Source: Chara braunii (lineage: Eukaryota; Streptophyta; Charophyceae; Charales; Characeae). From it: DNA of 30,052 nucleotides. The stretch is from positions 573,268 through 603,319 of the forward strand of contig BFEA01000365.1 in NCBI GenBank assembly GCA_003427395.1. Direction: 5' to 3'. The position numbers and the translations under genes are program-made. Under the pieces are notes generated by a model. The model had not been told where the DNA came from, did no database searches, and saw nothing but the letters and a program-made list of their open reading frames with translations. Below are positions 1 to 9,118 of this stretch, piece by piece (within the stretch, counting starts at the first letter, position 1; the number at the start of each line of letters is the position of its first letter).

Positions 1-224
1 AGAGAGAGAGAGAGAGTTGAGGTTGAGAATGGACATGGATTTGCATTTTTCTTCTTCGTTCCTTTTTCATCTGTGTATATAAATTTTTGTGTCGATTACG
101 GGCGACTTTCCCCATATTTGTTTTGCGGCCATTTTTGTCTTTGCTCAGTTTGGTTTGTCTTCGGATGTTTGGCTTTTTGCTCTCCTGCTCGAATTTTCTG
201 TTGTAATCGATGCATGGATAAATT
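1..224 (+). repeat. Left half (A part) of the local repeat unit, left flank of the 19.3 kb element
   Basis: Begins with the end of a GA microsatellite (1-16). It then matches 19719-19923 almost base for base, from TTGAGGTTGAGAATGGACAT to CGATGCATGGAT. The match stops abruptly at 221-224 (AATT), where the left copy changes into the element end and the right copy continues into the B part. No coding capacity is evident. The sharp break in similarity fixes the insertion boundary. Confidence 0.85.
221..224. repeat. Candidate target site duplication AATT, left copy
   Basis: AATT lies directly outside the left inverted repeat and recurs at 19520-19523 outside the right one. The uninterrupted copy at 19921-19930 (ATGAATTGCG) has AATT once, as expected for a 4 bp duplication. 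A TTAA reading (223-226 and 19518-19521) is also possible but needs more changes relative to the empty copy. Confidence 0.7.
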
Positions 225-256
225 AACATGTTATTCGTTAAAATAGTACATTATTT
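225..256 (+). repeat. Left terminal inverted repeat
   Basis: Starts AACATGTTATTCGTTAAAA. Aligned with the reverse complement of 19488-19519, 27 of the first 31 positions agree. The outer eight bases, AACATGTT, are self-complementary. A subterminal AAATAGTAC motif occurs at 241-249 and again near 260-268, and also on the plus strand near the right end (19476-19484). Confidence 0.8.
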
Positions 257-878
257 TCTAAATAGTACTTTTTCGTTCGAGAAATTCGAAAGGTGTACAA
301 GGCTAACGAAAGAAGATGCTCATTATATATTAATACAAAACGATAAAAGTTCCTGCTTAACATACAAATCCTCAACACATTTAATTCGTTTGAAGATGAA
401 AAATTCAATTACTGAAGTCGGATACATCCTAACTAAACTGGAACACATTGAGATAGTCAGTATGAACGTAACATATCGAAGGTTTCCCTTTGTGAGGGGC
501 GCATATGAGTGACCCGGAAATGGCCATTGTTGAGGCTTTAAAGGGTGCATAGGATTGACACGAATAGGTCATTTTTGAAGTTTGATTTGAATACAATTAG
601 GATGACTAGGATACATCCGAATCAAATGCTTCGATATTAATATGTACCACAAGTTGACAAAGTTTTATTGTAATACTAGGATGTATCCGAATCAAGCATT
701 TCATTATTCGAGGGGATAAAATTCATTATGTTGTCAATCGTGTCACTTAATCAAAAGGTTGAACTTATGATTGTAGCTCGGATCAATTTCGAAGGGAAAA
801 TGAAGCAATATGTTATCATTCGAAGAACAATAGCTTACTAGACATTTCTTTCAAAAAAAGGACGTCGGACAGAGTGAA
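257..878. other. AT-rich left subterminal region without a supported gene
   Basis: Reading frames here are short and of simple composition, and I do not accept any of them. The region holds two decayed half-copies of the element palindrome in similar context, CTAGGATACATCCGAATCAA near 606-625 and CTAGGATGTATCCGAATCAA near 677-696. This suggests a duplicated subterminal block. Confidence 0.5.
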
Positions 879-1075
879 GTGGTGGGCAGCATTATCCAGA
901 GACGTTATCATTTGCCGCTTGCAGGGTTCGACCTCGCAACCGTGAACTTGTAACGTCTCTACACAATGCTGCCCACCACTCCGCCACTGTCCTCGCCGAG
1001 ATCGAATGACGTATGTTAATAAAATAAAGTACACCCTCAAGGAAGTGGTGGGGAGCATATTATGTAGAGACGTTA
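879..1075. repeat. tRNA-like SINE-type inverted repeat, three copies of a ~29 bp arm
   Basis: The arm GTGGTGGGCAGCATT..AGAGACGTTA lies on plus at 879-907, on minus at 951-979, and again on plus (less exact) at 1045-1075. On the minus strand, TGGCGGAGTGG (986-976) matches an RNA polymerase III A box. GGTCGAACC (933-925) is one base off the B box pattern GWTCRANNC, at tRNA-like spacing (about 53 nt start to start). The plus-strand GGTTCGACC also resembles a B box. I read this as one or two tRNA-derived SINE fragments in opposite orientation. It does not fold into an obvious full tRNA, so I do not call a tRNA gene. Confidence 0.4.
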
Positions 1076-1680
1076 CCATCTGATGATTGGACACTGGAGA
1101 AGGCTCAAACGAATGCGTAGAAGACATCCGAATCAAACTATATACAGATCATCAGATGCTGAAGCGACCGATGACCTTATCATTGTTTTGAAAGATCTCA
1201 GTAGATTTTGAACACAATTGAGAACTCACGAAATTAAAAAGCGAAGAGAAAATAAAAACGGAGCGGGACACCCATCCAACATATTACGAAGTAATAAGCA
1301 GACACACAACCATTCTCGAGACAATTGAGAAGTACGCCGCAAAAAGTGATAAATTTTTTGTGGTCCCAATACCGTAGATTTGTAAGAGTTACCTTAAAAG
1401 TTTCCATTAACCAAAGAGTTGACGAAAGGAGATCCGTCATCAAGAGCACCCAGTACGGCATGAGATGTGAAGTTCTTCCTAGCAAAACCGAGTCCCAGGA
1501 TGATTTAAAAGTCCTCACTACTTTACAGTGCGGAAATCTCAAGTAATCGATCATTCGAACACAAAACTTCGGAAATGTTGAAATGTATCTCTGAAAAGCC
1601 GTGCACTATGAAAACACGCAGAAAATCCGGCATCCTCACGGAACACTAAAAAAGTAAGAGTCGTCAAATCTTCAAAAGAA
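1076..1680. other. No gene recognised
   Basis: Contains only overlapping opposite-strand frames of about 70-106 codons, with no recognisable motif. A half-copy of the palindrome (ACATCCGAATCAAA) lies near 1126-1139. Nothing else stands out. Confidence 0.4.
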
Positions 1681-1689
1681 GCCTTTTCG

Positions 1690-1959
1690 CAAAGCGTTCA
1701 CTAGCGGTCCCCATGTTTAATCGTCCACTATGCAAGACGGGATTAGAGGTCTAGGCAGACCTTCGAACCCCGTAATGGAAACCAAGGAACATTGAACGTC
1801 TCCCGCAGCCATGACAACATAATGTCTAAAGGACACAAGAACATCTGCAGTCTGCAGATAAACTGCAATAAAATCTCTTAGCATCCAGTTTTCCCATGAC
1901 GCTCCTATCAAAGTTGCCTCATTCTCTGGTTCGGATGCATCCGAACAACAACCGAACAT
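1690..1959 (-). pseudogene. Truncated paralogue of the neighbouring 143-aa ORF
   Basis: The minus-strand frame of 1717-1959 encodes a segment with NWMLRDF, a YLQTADVL helix and ITGFEGLP..PIPSCIVDD. It aligns with NWMLGDF, YLKAADIL and ITEFEGLP..PIPACMVDG of the ORF at 2183-2614. The DNA stays similar past the stop at 1717 down to about 1682 (AAAGCGTTCACTA in both), so the stop cuts a once-longer frame. The N-terminal half of the paralogue is missing. An element palindrome (1929-1946) sits exactly at the start of the remaining frame and encodes its first residues, as if it replaced the lost part. Family unknown. Confidence 0.45.
1929..1946. repeat. Element palindrome GTTCGGATGCATCCGAAC
   Basis: A perfect 18-base palindrome with core TCGGAT-GC-ATCCGA at 1931-1944. 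It is one of 17 perfect cores, all inside the 225-19519 element. Confidence 0.9.
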
Positions 1960-2182
1960 GAGCTACGGTCAGCATTCATGACTTTTGTTATTACTGAATA
2001 GTGTGCAATTTCAACTAATTGGACATTCGACCATAAAACTAGGGAAATGTCAAAACTCGTCTATCGACGTAGTGAAAGTAGACAAATCAGGAAATGACTA
2101 TACTATGAAATATTCACAAATAATGACCAAAAACTGAAGAAATGTAAGACTGGTCACCGAGATTCAATAAAAATTGAAGTCT

Positions 2183-2614
2183 TCAGAAGAAGCCTCTTCC
2201 CAAAGCGTTCACTATCGGTTCCCATGTCGAACCGTCGACCATGCAAGCTGGGATTGGAGGTTGAGGCAAACCTTCAAACTCCGTGATGGCAACCGAGAAA
2301 CCCTGAATGACACCCCCCGCACCGAGCACAACACGTCTCAAGGTTGAAAGAATATCTGCGGCTTTAAGATAGGCTCGTGAAAAATCTCCCAGCATCCAAT
2401 TTTGTCCCCGTCGCTCATATATGCGCATGTCAAAAATGTTGAGATCAGTAAACCTCACCATGATGACAAACATTTTCCGTCCCTCCGCGACGATCCTGAA
2501 GATTCTCTCATATTGGAAAGAAAACGCTCCTCCCTTTGTGACGATTGTCAGTCGTTCTGGCACTCTTATTTCAATGAAGCCCGAATTGTCAGCCATTTTG
2601 TCGAAGTACACCAA
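2183..2614 (-). CDS. Hypothetical protein, 143 aa, unknown family
   Basis: An uninterrupted minus-strand frame starting at an ATG. The N-terminal half is beta-rich (IEIRVPERLTIVTKGGAFSF, FVIMVRFTDLNIFDMRIYERR). The C-terminal half has a predicted helix (DFSRAYLKAADILSTLRRVVL) and a proline-containing tail (GLPQPPIPACMVDG). I see no signal peptide, membrane segment or catalytic motif. What supports it as coding is the truncated relative 300 bp downstream, whose similarity is clear at protein level. It lies in the same orientation as, and downstream of, the DUF7869-type gene. Function not assigned. Confidence 0.45.
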   Translation of the reverse strand: MVYFDKMADNSGFIEIRVPERLTIVTKGGAFSFQYERIFRIVAEGRKMFVIMVRFTDLNIFDMRIYERRGQNWMLGDFSRAYLKAADILSTLRRVVLGAGGVIQGFSVAITEFEGLPQPPIPACMVDGSTWEPIVNALGRGFF

Positions 2615-2746
2615 AAGACGAAAGTCTTAACTCTGCAAAACACAAAAGTCACAACAAAAGTGTTTCATCAAGGTCAGGATGCAAAGCCTAAGGTCATCCG
2701 GTGACAAAGCGTGTTGTGCACAGGCCAGCATACCAATGTGTTCTCT

Positions 2747-3028
2747 TCACGGAAAGACGACAACCATCACACCCTCGATGAGGTAGCCTCCTGCACGCTC
2801 TCTTCTCCGGAGACGCTTTGTGTTTGGACGCAAACGCCCTTTTCTAGGGCGGGAATTGCATTTCTTCTCACTTTGAGAGGAATCACAAGACCGGTAGTGA
2901 ATTTTTTGGACGACTCGCAGGCATTCGTCCTCGTTTGTCTCTTCCATGAAAACGCAATGGTTGTGACATGTCGATACTCTTCTGCGTGGCCTGGTGCTTT
3001 TTCCATTTTTTCTCCTAGGCGTCGGCAT
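2747..3028 (-). CDS. Possible 3' part of the DUF7869-type gene (uncertain)
   Basis: Two overlapping minus-strand frames directly follow the last firm part of the DUF7869-type gene, both basic and Arg/Lys-rich. One of them (2767-3006) contains SSKKFTTGLVIPLKVRRNAIPALEKG, which could be the tail of that protein after a further frame change. I cannot decide between a degenerate C-terminus and noncoding sequence. Confidence 0.2.
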   Translation of the reverse strand: MPTPRRKNGKSTRPRRRVSTCHNHCVFMEETNEDECLRVVQKIHYRSCDSSQSEKKCNSRPRKGRLRPNTKRLRRRERAGGYLIEGVMVVVFP

Positions 3029-5137
3029 ACAATTCTCTTAGTGTGCTCGCTTTCCCAAGTGGAACCCAGTACTCCACTTTGAATTGGTTGTAAGTTGGCG
3101 AATCTTCATTCTTGTCAACTTCACTTCGAACCTGGCCAACCCAAAAAGACACTCCTTTATGCATGTCCTCCTCCGATGGTTGCATAATGACAAAACTGTC
3201 GACATGCACATCTTCAAAAGGATCAAAGTTGGGCTTAGGCTTATCCTTTTGAAGACCTACGAACAGAGGTTCTCTCTGTGAGTCGGATGCATCCGAATCA
3301 GAGCGAGAACTCCTGTCTTCAACGACACGGATCGCCTTCGGCCAGAAGTCAGTGATGGGTGTCAAAGGAACCCCGTTTTCGATAATGTCCCCCGCATGTT
3401 TGACGTAATCTTCCCAATACCGAAACGCCCTATCTATTCTAGCCACCTCTTCGTCTTGGAAGGTCATCCAAATTTATCTCTTCCCTTCATACACTTCCAA
3501 AAACTTCTGAACACCCTCTAAACCGTTCTTGTAATCGTCCAGGAATGCCGGTTGGACCGGCTGAGGGTCGAAAGGTTGCTGCGGGCCGGCGTAACCACCA
3601 GTGTCTGTTTGTTTGAACCAATGAAGAGGACCATCCTCGGGCAACCACTTAACATCGGTGCAATACTCTTTGTAGGACATGACAGGATTGTCACCTAGCA
3701 TGTAGAATTTTAGCAAATGAGGCTTTGAAATCCCTGTCATGCGCTTCGAAATATGTGGGTAAACAAGACGTCTCCAATCTGCTATCCTGTCAAGGAAGAT
3801 ACACCGTGGGGGAGTCTTATGAGACCATTCCAACAACTGGAACAACTCATCCATTGTGTACGCATCGTTGTCTTTGAGTTTCTTGGAGAAAACGCTGAAA
3901 GTGGCATCGACGTCTGTGTGCGTGTGTCCAACTATCATGAAGCCAATCTCTATCTCTTTAAAAATCCCGAATTTCACGAGGAGTGCTGCCAACGCGCAGA
4001 CGAATCTATTCTTGTTTTCTCTAAAGCAGTTGTCTGCTTGAATACGAAGGAAAGGCGGCAGAGGTTTCCCACTTGATTGGACCTCTGTTAGAGTCCGCAT
4101 CAAACACGTTGCCGTACTGCTAGGGTCGTGTCCGTAGTAAGGGAAATATGTGTAAACATATATAGACGGATCCCAACCATGGACAAGAACGGCCGTGAGA
4201 CCGGTCTTCATCATTCTCTCGTGGTGCAAGTCCTTCGAGTAGTTAGCCTGTCCTATATGGGGTATGGTGGTTTTCTTTTGATCCATGCCGTCAATAATGA
4301 TGCACAGACACTCGGACTGGCGCAAAATGGAATCCATTTTGCAGCGGCTGTAATCGAGCCTGTGGTCGACTTGTAGATCCTGATGTTTCCGCATCCTATC
4401 TTTGAACTTCTTACGGTCTCTAGCGTACTTCAACTTAGCGATGCAGCGCTTGCAGAATATACATTTCGCGCACTTCGTGAATGTGTTTGACATAGCGAGA
4501 CTAACGTGCCAGAAGTGCTTACTCCACATAGCGTAGAAAGTCGACTCGGACACGACTGTCGAGTGATACATCAGAAGATCAGAGCACAGTGATTCATAAA
4601 TAGCCCGTTTTGTGAAGGCCGCAGGAATCCTACGGCGCGGACGACACACTCTGTTTTTCCTGACCATATCGTTTGGCATACCGTCGGCGTGGTCTTCGAG
4701 GAATCGTTTCAACAAAGCGAGCATTGTAACATCTTTTTGCAAGCCACTGGCCTTACCCGCTCAGCACCACCTTCCATAACCATGAAGTCGTGAATGGTTT
4801 GCAACCACCACTGTGTCCTTTCCGTGCAACTTTTGGAGTAGAACGCCTCCCGCACCGGCCTAACATCTTCCGCTGTGAGCTCAGCACAACACATCCGCCT
4901 ACAACAGAGCATTCCTCGCACTGCCTGGAGAGACTGCATCTTGAGTTTGCCCATAGCTCGGCGATGTGGGGTTTTCTTGGCCGGCTCTCTGTTTGCCATA
5001 GAGTACGGTCGTCTTTCACCAGGCAGTGGCGCCGGCAAAATGTATCGTATGTGGCGGTTTTCTTCGGATTCACAGCGCGTCAGCGAACACAACCACAGTT
5101 CCTTAAACCGACGTGTCAGTCCTAAAGAACGTAACAT
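3015..5137 (-). pseudogene. DUF7869-type protein, candidate transposase, broken
   Basis: Three minus-strand blocks form one protein. Block 1 (5137-4709) has CCRRMCCAELTAEDVRPVRE and a TERTQWW helix. Block 2 (4742-3474) has a cysteine cluster (KCAKCIFCKRC), then IIIDGMDQ near 4290, RIQADNCFRENKN near 4025 and VGHTHTDVDATFS near 3910. Block 3 (3467-3015) has YWEDYVKHAGDI and DSFVIMQPSEEDM..FWVGQV..YWVPLG. This order matches the large eukaryotic family with a DUF7869 domain, whose spaced acidic residues look like an RNase H-fold nuclease. The transposase role is inference. Blocks 1 and 2 are in different frames (shift near 4750-4765). Blocks 2 and 3 are in the same frame, separated by one TAA (3474-3476). 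Usual length for the family is several hundred residues, so most of the protein is present. This copy should not make a full product. Confidence 0.7.
3283..3296. repeat. Element palindrome inside the DUF7869-type gene
   Basis: TCGGATGCATCCGA, read on the minus strand within a Ser/Asp-rich linker (SDSDASDS) between two conserved blocks. The reading frame is kept through it, so it is tolerated as a linker insertion. Confidence 0.85.
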
Positions 5138-5334
5138 TTGATCGGGATCTGCAAGATGGGCATGTGAACCGGGCTTGTCGTGGGGGCGTTTGGTCGGCGA
5201 GTGCGATCGGGGCGTGTGGCCAGGGCGGATGATTCGGGCGTTTGATCGGGGCGTGTGACCAGACCATTGTGATTAGGAGGTGTGACGGGGGGATTCATCG
5301 CAATCAAATCCGAACATGTTTCTTTCTCTCTTTT

Positions 5335-5426
<92 letters not shown>

Positions 5427-5727
5427 CGTCTATCTCCTCAAATGTTTCATCATTTTACTATGTTTTTCGTTGCGTCGTTTGTCTGGCGGTCCCATCAACC
5501 AGCGCAGCTGCAAACCATCAAAGTGACGCGTAAGACCTAAAAGATCGGTACGTATGATCAGGATCCGCCAGCCAAGCGTGCGAAACGGGCGAGTCCTGGC
5601 GGTGTTTTGTCGGCGCGTGCGATCGGGGCGTGCGACCGTTGCTGACTATCGGGGCGTGAGATGTGACCATTGTCATCGTGAGTTGTGACGGGGGCGATTC
5701 ATCGTAAATTAATCGGGACGTGTTTGG
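5107..5727. repeat. Direct duplication (~210 bp arms) around a CT microsatellite
   Basis: 5107-5316 and 5518-5727 are diverged direct repeats. Shared landmarks are CCTAAA near the start, GATC(A/G)GGATC(T/C)GC, repeated GATCGGGGCGTG words, GACCATTGT and the end GACGGGGG(C)GATTCATCG. The GATCGGGGCGTG word recurs four to five times with small changes, as in a decayed minisatellite. 5341-5424 is (CT)n with a short TTTC interruption. The minus-strand start of the DUF7869-type gene borders this block, so it may include the promoter of that gene. I cannot show a specific site. Confidence 0.6.
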
Positions 5728-6394
5728 AAATCGAATATCACCATGTCTTCAGTCGAGTCTGCAAGCTTTCTGTTGATCGAGTGCGTGGCGAATAAGGAAC
5801 TGATGAAAAACAACAGTGTATGCGAACGAAATGAATAAACGTTGATTTTGTTTGCCATTCATTTCTAAACAGGTTAAAAACATCAGCGATCTTCCAAAAC
5901 GTGCTGAAAGAGTGGATCGCAACCCGACTGGTTGCTCCCCTCTTCCAACATGTACTTTTTCTTTGCCGATCCTCAAGTCGTATTCATTCATAGCCGTTGT
6001 TGTTTGCTTCTGTTTGAAGAGTGGTTCGTATAATCGTATTTTTCTTTTGTCTTTTAGTCTCACAGTACGTGATGATGATATTTTCCGCGTGCATGGTTCA
6101 CTGCTCTTGGAATAGATGAAAGGCCCCTTCAGCCAAAAGCCCCGCTGACGTGAACGCAACTCTCTGCTGACGTGGCAAAGGGCGAGGACGACAAGTCATC
6201 CCCGTCGACAGCACGTCAGGCATCGGCTGAAAACAAGCTTGCTTACAAGAATGAAAACCTTCCCTGACGTGACAATGGTAGGAAAAGGCAACTCATGTGT
6301 CGTGACAGCATGTCAGTTTCCGCGCCGTCTTGTTTCTTTGATAGCAGAAAATGCTTTCGCGCCGGATAGGGTCTTGTCTTCGATTAACTGTCAT
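5728..6394. other. No gene recognised
   Basis: A 136-codon minus-strand frame (6159-5749) has no recognisable motif and is not accepted. The words CTGACGTG(A/G)C and GACAGCA(C/T)GTCAG recur between 6146 and 6311 in both orientations, which looks like another small decayed repeat. Confidence 0.4.
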
Positions 6395-8016
6395 TGACGC
6401 ATATTGACTTATCGATGAGGATACCCGTCCATCCAAGCTGTTGTGGTTCGGATTCATCCGAACCAAATGGTTACTATGTTCTTCGTGGTTCGATTTCGCC
6501 ACGACAAACCCGAAAGTACAAACCGAACATGGATGTCGGGGGTAGGTGCAACCCGAAAGGCGACGCCTATGGGTCTTGGAACATTGCGCGGTCAGTATAC
6601 CCGTCCATCCAAGTTGTTGTGGTTCGGATTCATCTGAACCAAACAGTTGCTATATTCTTCGTGGTTCGATTTTGCCACGATACACCGTTGTAGCAATTCG
6701 GATGCATCCGAAGTCGAAGGGCAACAATGATCCAAAGCTGCCTATTCAATTTCGTATGCATCCAAATTGCAATGACGGTATGTCGTGACGAAATCGAACT
6801 ACGGAGAACTTAGTCACTGTCTGGTTCGGATGAATCCGAACCACAACAGCTGATATGGTCGAGTATCCTGATCGCGCATGAGGGGTGCACTTCTGTCTGG
6901 CGGAGGCGAGTCCTAACCCCACCCCTGTCTCGGAAGAGCGCGGCTCGTTCGCCTCATCTCGCCTCCCGCAACCTCTCCGGCCAGCAAAAGCTTTGTCTAC
7001 GCAACTTCGGTTATTGCTGCCAAAATTAGCAATGGAAAACAACCACACTATCAGGTTCGGATGAAATAGGAGCTCACCCAACGTATCACGACTTTTAAAC
7101 TGAACGGAATCGCCAGTAGTGATGAGTTTGTGAAAAGGAATCACAGATAACATAGTCACTCTATGGTTCGGATAAATTCGAATCACGACTGTCGAGATGG
7201 ACGGGTGACGCATACTAACTTATCGATGAGGATACCCGTCCATCCAAGCTGTTGTGGTTCAGATTCATCCGAAACAAATGGTTACTATGTTCTCCGTGGC
7301 TCGATTTCGCCACGACACACCCGAAAGTACAAACCGAACATGGATGTCGGGGGTAGGTGCAACCCGAAAGGCGACGCCTATGGGTCTTGGAACATTGAGC
7401 GGTCAGTATACCCGTCCATCCAAGCTGTTGTGGTTCGGATTCATCCGAACCAAACAGTTGCTATATTCTCCGTGGTTCGATTTTGCCACGACACACCGTT
7501 GTAGTAATTCGGATGCATCCGAAGTCGAAGGGCAACAATGATCCAAAGCTGCCTGTTCAATTTCGTATGCATCCAAATTGCAATGACGGTATGTCGTGAC
7601 GAAATCGAACTACGGAGAACGTAGTCACTGTCTGGTTCGGATGAATCCGAACCACAATAGCTGATATGGTCGGGTATCCTAATCGCACATGAGGGGTGCA
7701 CTTCTGTCTGGCGGGGGCGAGTCCTAACCCCACCCCTGTCTCGGAAGAGCGCGGCTCGTTCGCCTCATCTCGCCTCCCGCAACCTCTCCGGCCAGCAAAA
7801 GCTTTGTCTATGCAACTTTGGTTATTGCTGCCAGAATTAGCAATGGAAAACAACCACACTATGAGGTTCGGATGAAATAGGAGCTCACCCAACGTATCAC
7901 GACTTTTAAACCGAACGAAATCGCCAGTAGTGATGAGTTTGTGAAAAGGAATCACATATAACATAGTCACTCTATGGTTCGGATAAATCTGAATCACGAC
8001 TGTCGAGATGGATGGG
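6395..8016. repeat. Tandem duplication of an 811 bp unit, two copies
   Basis: Unit 1 is 6395-7205 and unit 2 is 7206-8016. Landmarks at both ends (ATACCCGTCC at 6421 and 7232; CTATGGTTC at 7161 and 7972) give the same 811 bp shift, so the copies differ by substitutions only. Each unit carries five or six copies of the palindrome. The perfect cores are at 6448-6461, 6698-6711, 6826-6839, 7435-7448, 7509-7522 and 7637-7650. Frames that cross this block encode R-I-H-P-N-type peptides from the palindromes and are not accepted as genes. Confidence 0.85.
6531..6583 (+). repeat. ~52 bp interspersed hairpin-forming block, copy 1
   Basis: GGATGTCGGGGGTAGGTGCA followed by ACCC-GAAA-GGCG-A-CGCC-TAT-GGGT and CTTGGAA. 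The inner part can form a stem (ACCC/GGGT outside, GGCG/CGCC inside). Copies occur at 7341-7392 (in the 811 bp duplicate) and, independently, at 17382-17434. Role unknown. Confidence 0.6.
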
Positions 8017-8911
8017 TGTCCTGATCCCGCATGTGGGGTTGCCCTCTGTCTGGCGAGGAACACTCCGAACCATACCCCAGACTCGGAAGATCCCGGTAGA
8101 TACCATTTCCCTCCGAAGTGGCCACCCGCATCCTTTCCCACCAGAAATACATTTGGCTATGCTGCTTCGGATGAATAAGAACCAGCGAACACTTCTGCTA
8201 GTTCTCGCAGCAAAATTGTACTGCGGAAAACATCCACTGCGAAAGGCTCGGATAAATCTGGATCTCCCCAACATATACACGATTTTCCGACCGAACAAAA
8301 TACCGATGAGTGTAGAGTTTGTGACAAGGAACCACGGTGAACATAGTCACTCTGTTCTTCGGATAAATCCGAACCACAAATATTGGCATAGACGGGTTGC
8401 CCTCTGCCTGGCGAGGATGAGTCTGAACCATACCCCCTTCTCGGAAGAGGCCGGACGATAACATTCTGCTTCGAAGTGGCCACCCGCTTTCTTTACCACC
8501 AAAAATAGCTCTGTCTACGCTTTTTCGGATGAATCGGAACCAGAGCCTGCGAAAGACGTTTCGCATGTCTGGTTTTTGCTGCAAAAAACGAACTACGTAA
8601 AACATTAACGCTGTTGTTCCCATATATCTGAAGCTCCCGCAACATATACACGATTTTCATACCGAACGAAATCGCGACGACTGTTGGTTTTGTGAAAAGG
8701 AACCAGGGTGAACACAATCACTCTGTGGTTCGGATGAATCCGAACCACAACTGTTGAGATGAACTGGTATCCTGACAGCACATCCGGCGGTTGTCTTACG
8801 TCTGCCGGGGAAGAGTCTGAAGCATACCCCTGTCTCAGAAGAGTCTGGCAGATAACATTCTCCTGCGAAGTGCCAACTCGTTTTCCTTTCCCGGGTTTGG
8901 ATGTATCCGGA
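8017..8911. repeat. Diverged ~370 bp tandem units related to the 811 bp repeat
   Basis: At least two further units follow, with period about 370-385 bp judged from the terminal palindromes at 7976, 8359 and 8730. Each runs from TCCTGAT-type and GCATG words, through CTCGGAAGA and CATATACACGATTTT, to CACTCTGTGGTTCGGAT. The same ~360 bp module forms the second part of each 811 bp unit (from about 6843 and 7654). The array therefore grew by repeated tandem duplication. Perfect palindromes are at 8359-8372 (AA centre) and 8730-8743 (GA centre); decayed ones are near 8165, 8247, 8524 and 8896. Confidence 0.7.
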
Positions 8912-9118
8912 CTCCGCATTCATAAACCTTCTCTATCAGACTATCTCTATATTAGCTTCATACGTCGCTGGCAGTTCTCCACTGACATCGAGCCACCATT
9001 GGTCTTCATTACGACTGGTCCCGGCTGAAGGTGGTCGTTGCCGGTGCTCTGGTTATAGAGCATTCTTGTGTGTGTCTGTTCTGAGTAAGTGTCTGGATTG
9101 CTTTGCGTGTTTCAGATA

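Noticed and set aside
228-512. 94-codon plus-strand frame starting inside the left TIR
   Set aside because: It begins within the terminal repeat, is AT-driven, and has no partner at the other end.
5749-6159. 136-codon minus-strand frame
   Set aside because: No motif, no homologous partner in the window, and composition like the noncoding neighbours.
6395-8743. CRISPR-like array
   Set aside because: The palindromes are unevenly spaced, and the intervening sequence is itself repeated rather than unique spacers.
6293-8923. Many overlapping frames of 70-194 codons on both strands
   Set aside because: They follow the tandem repeats and palindromes. Both strands are open because the palindrome has no stop codon in most frames.
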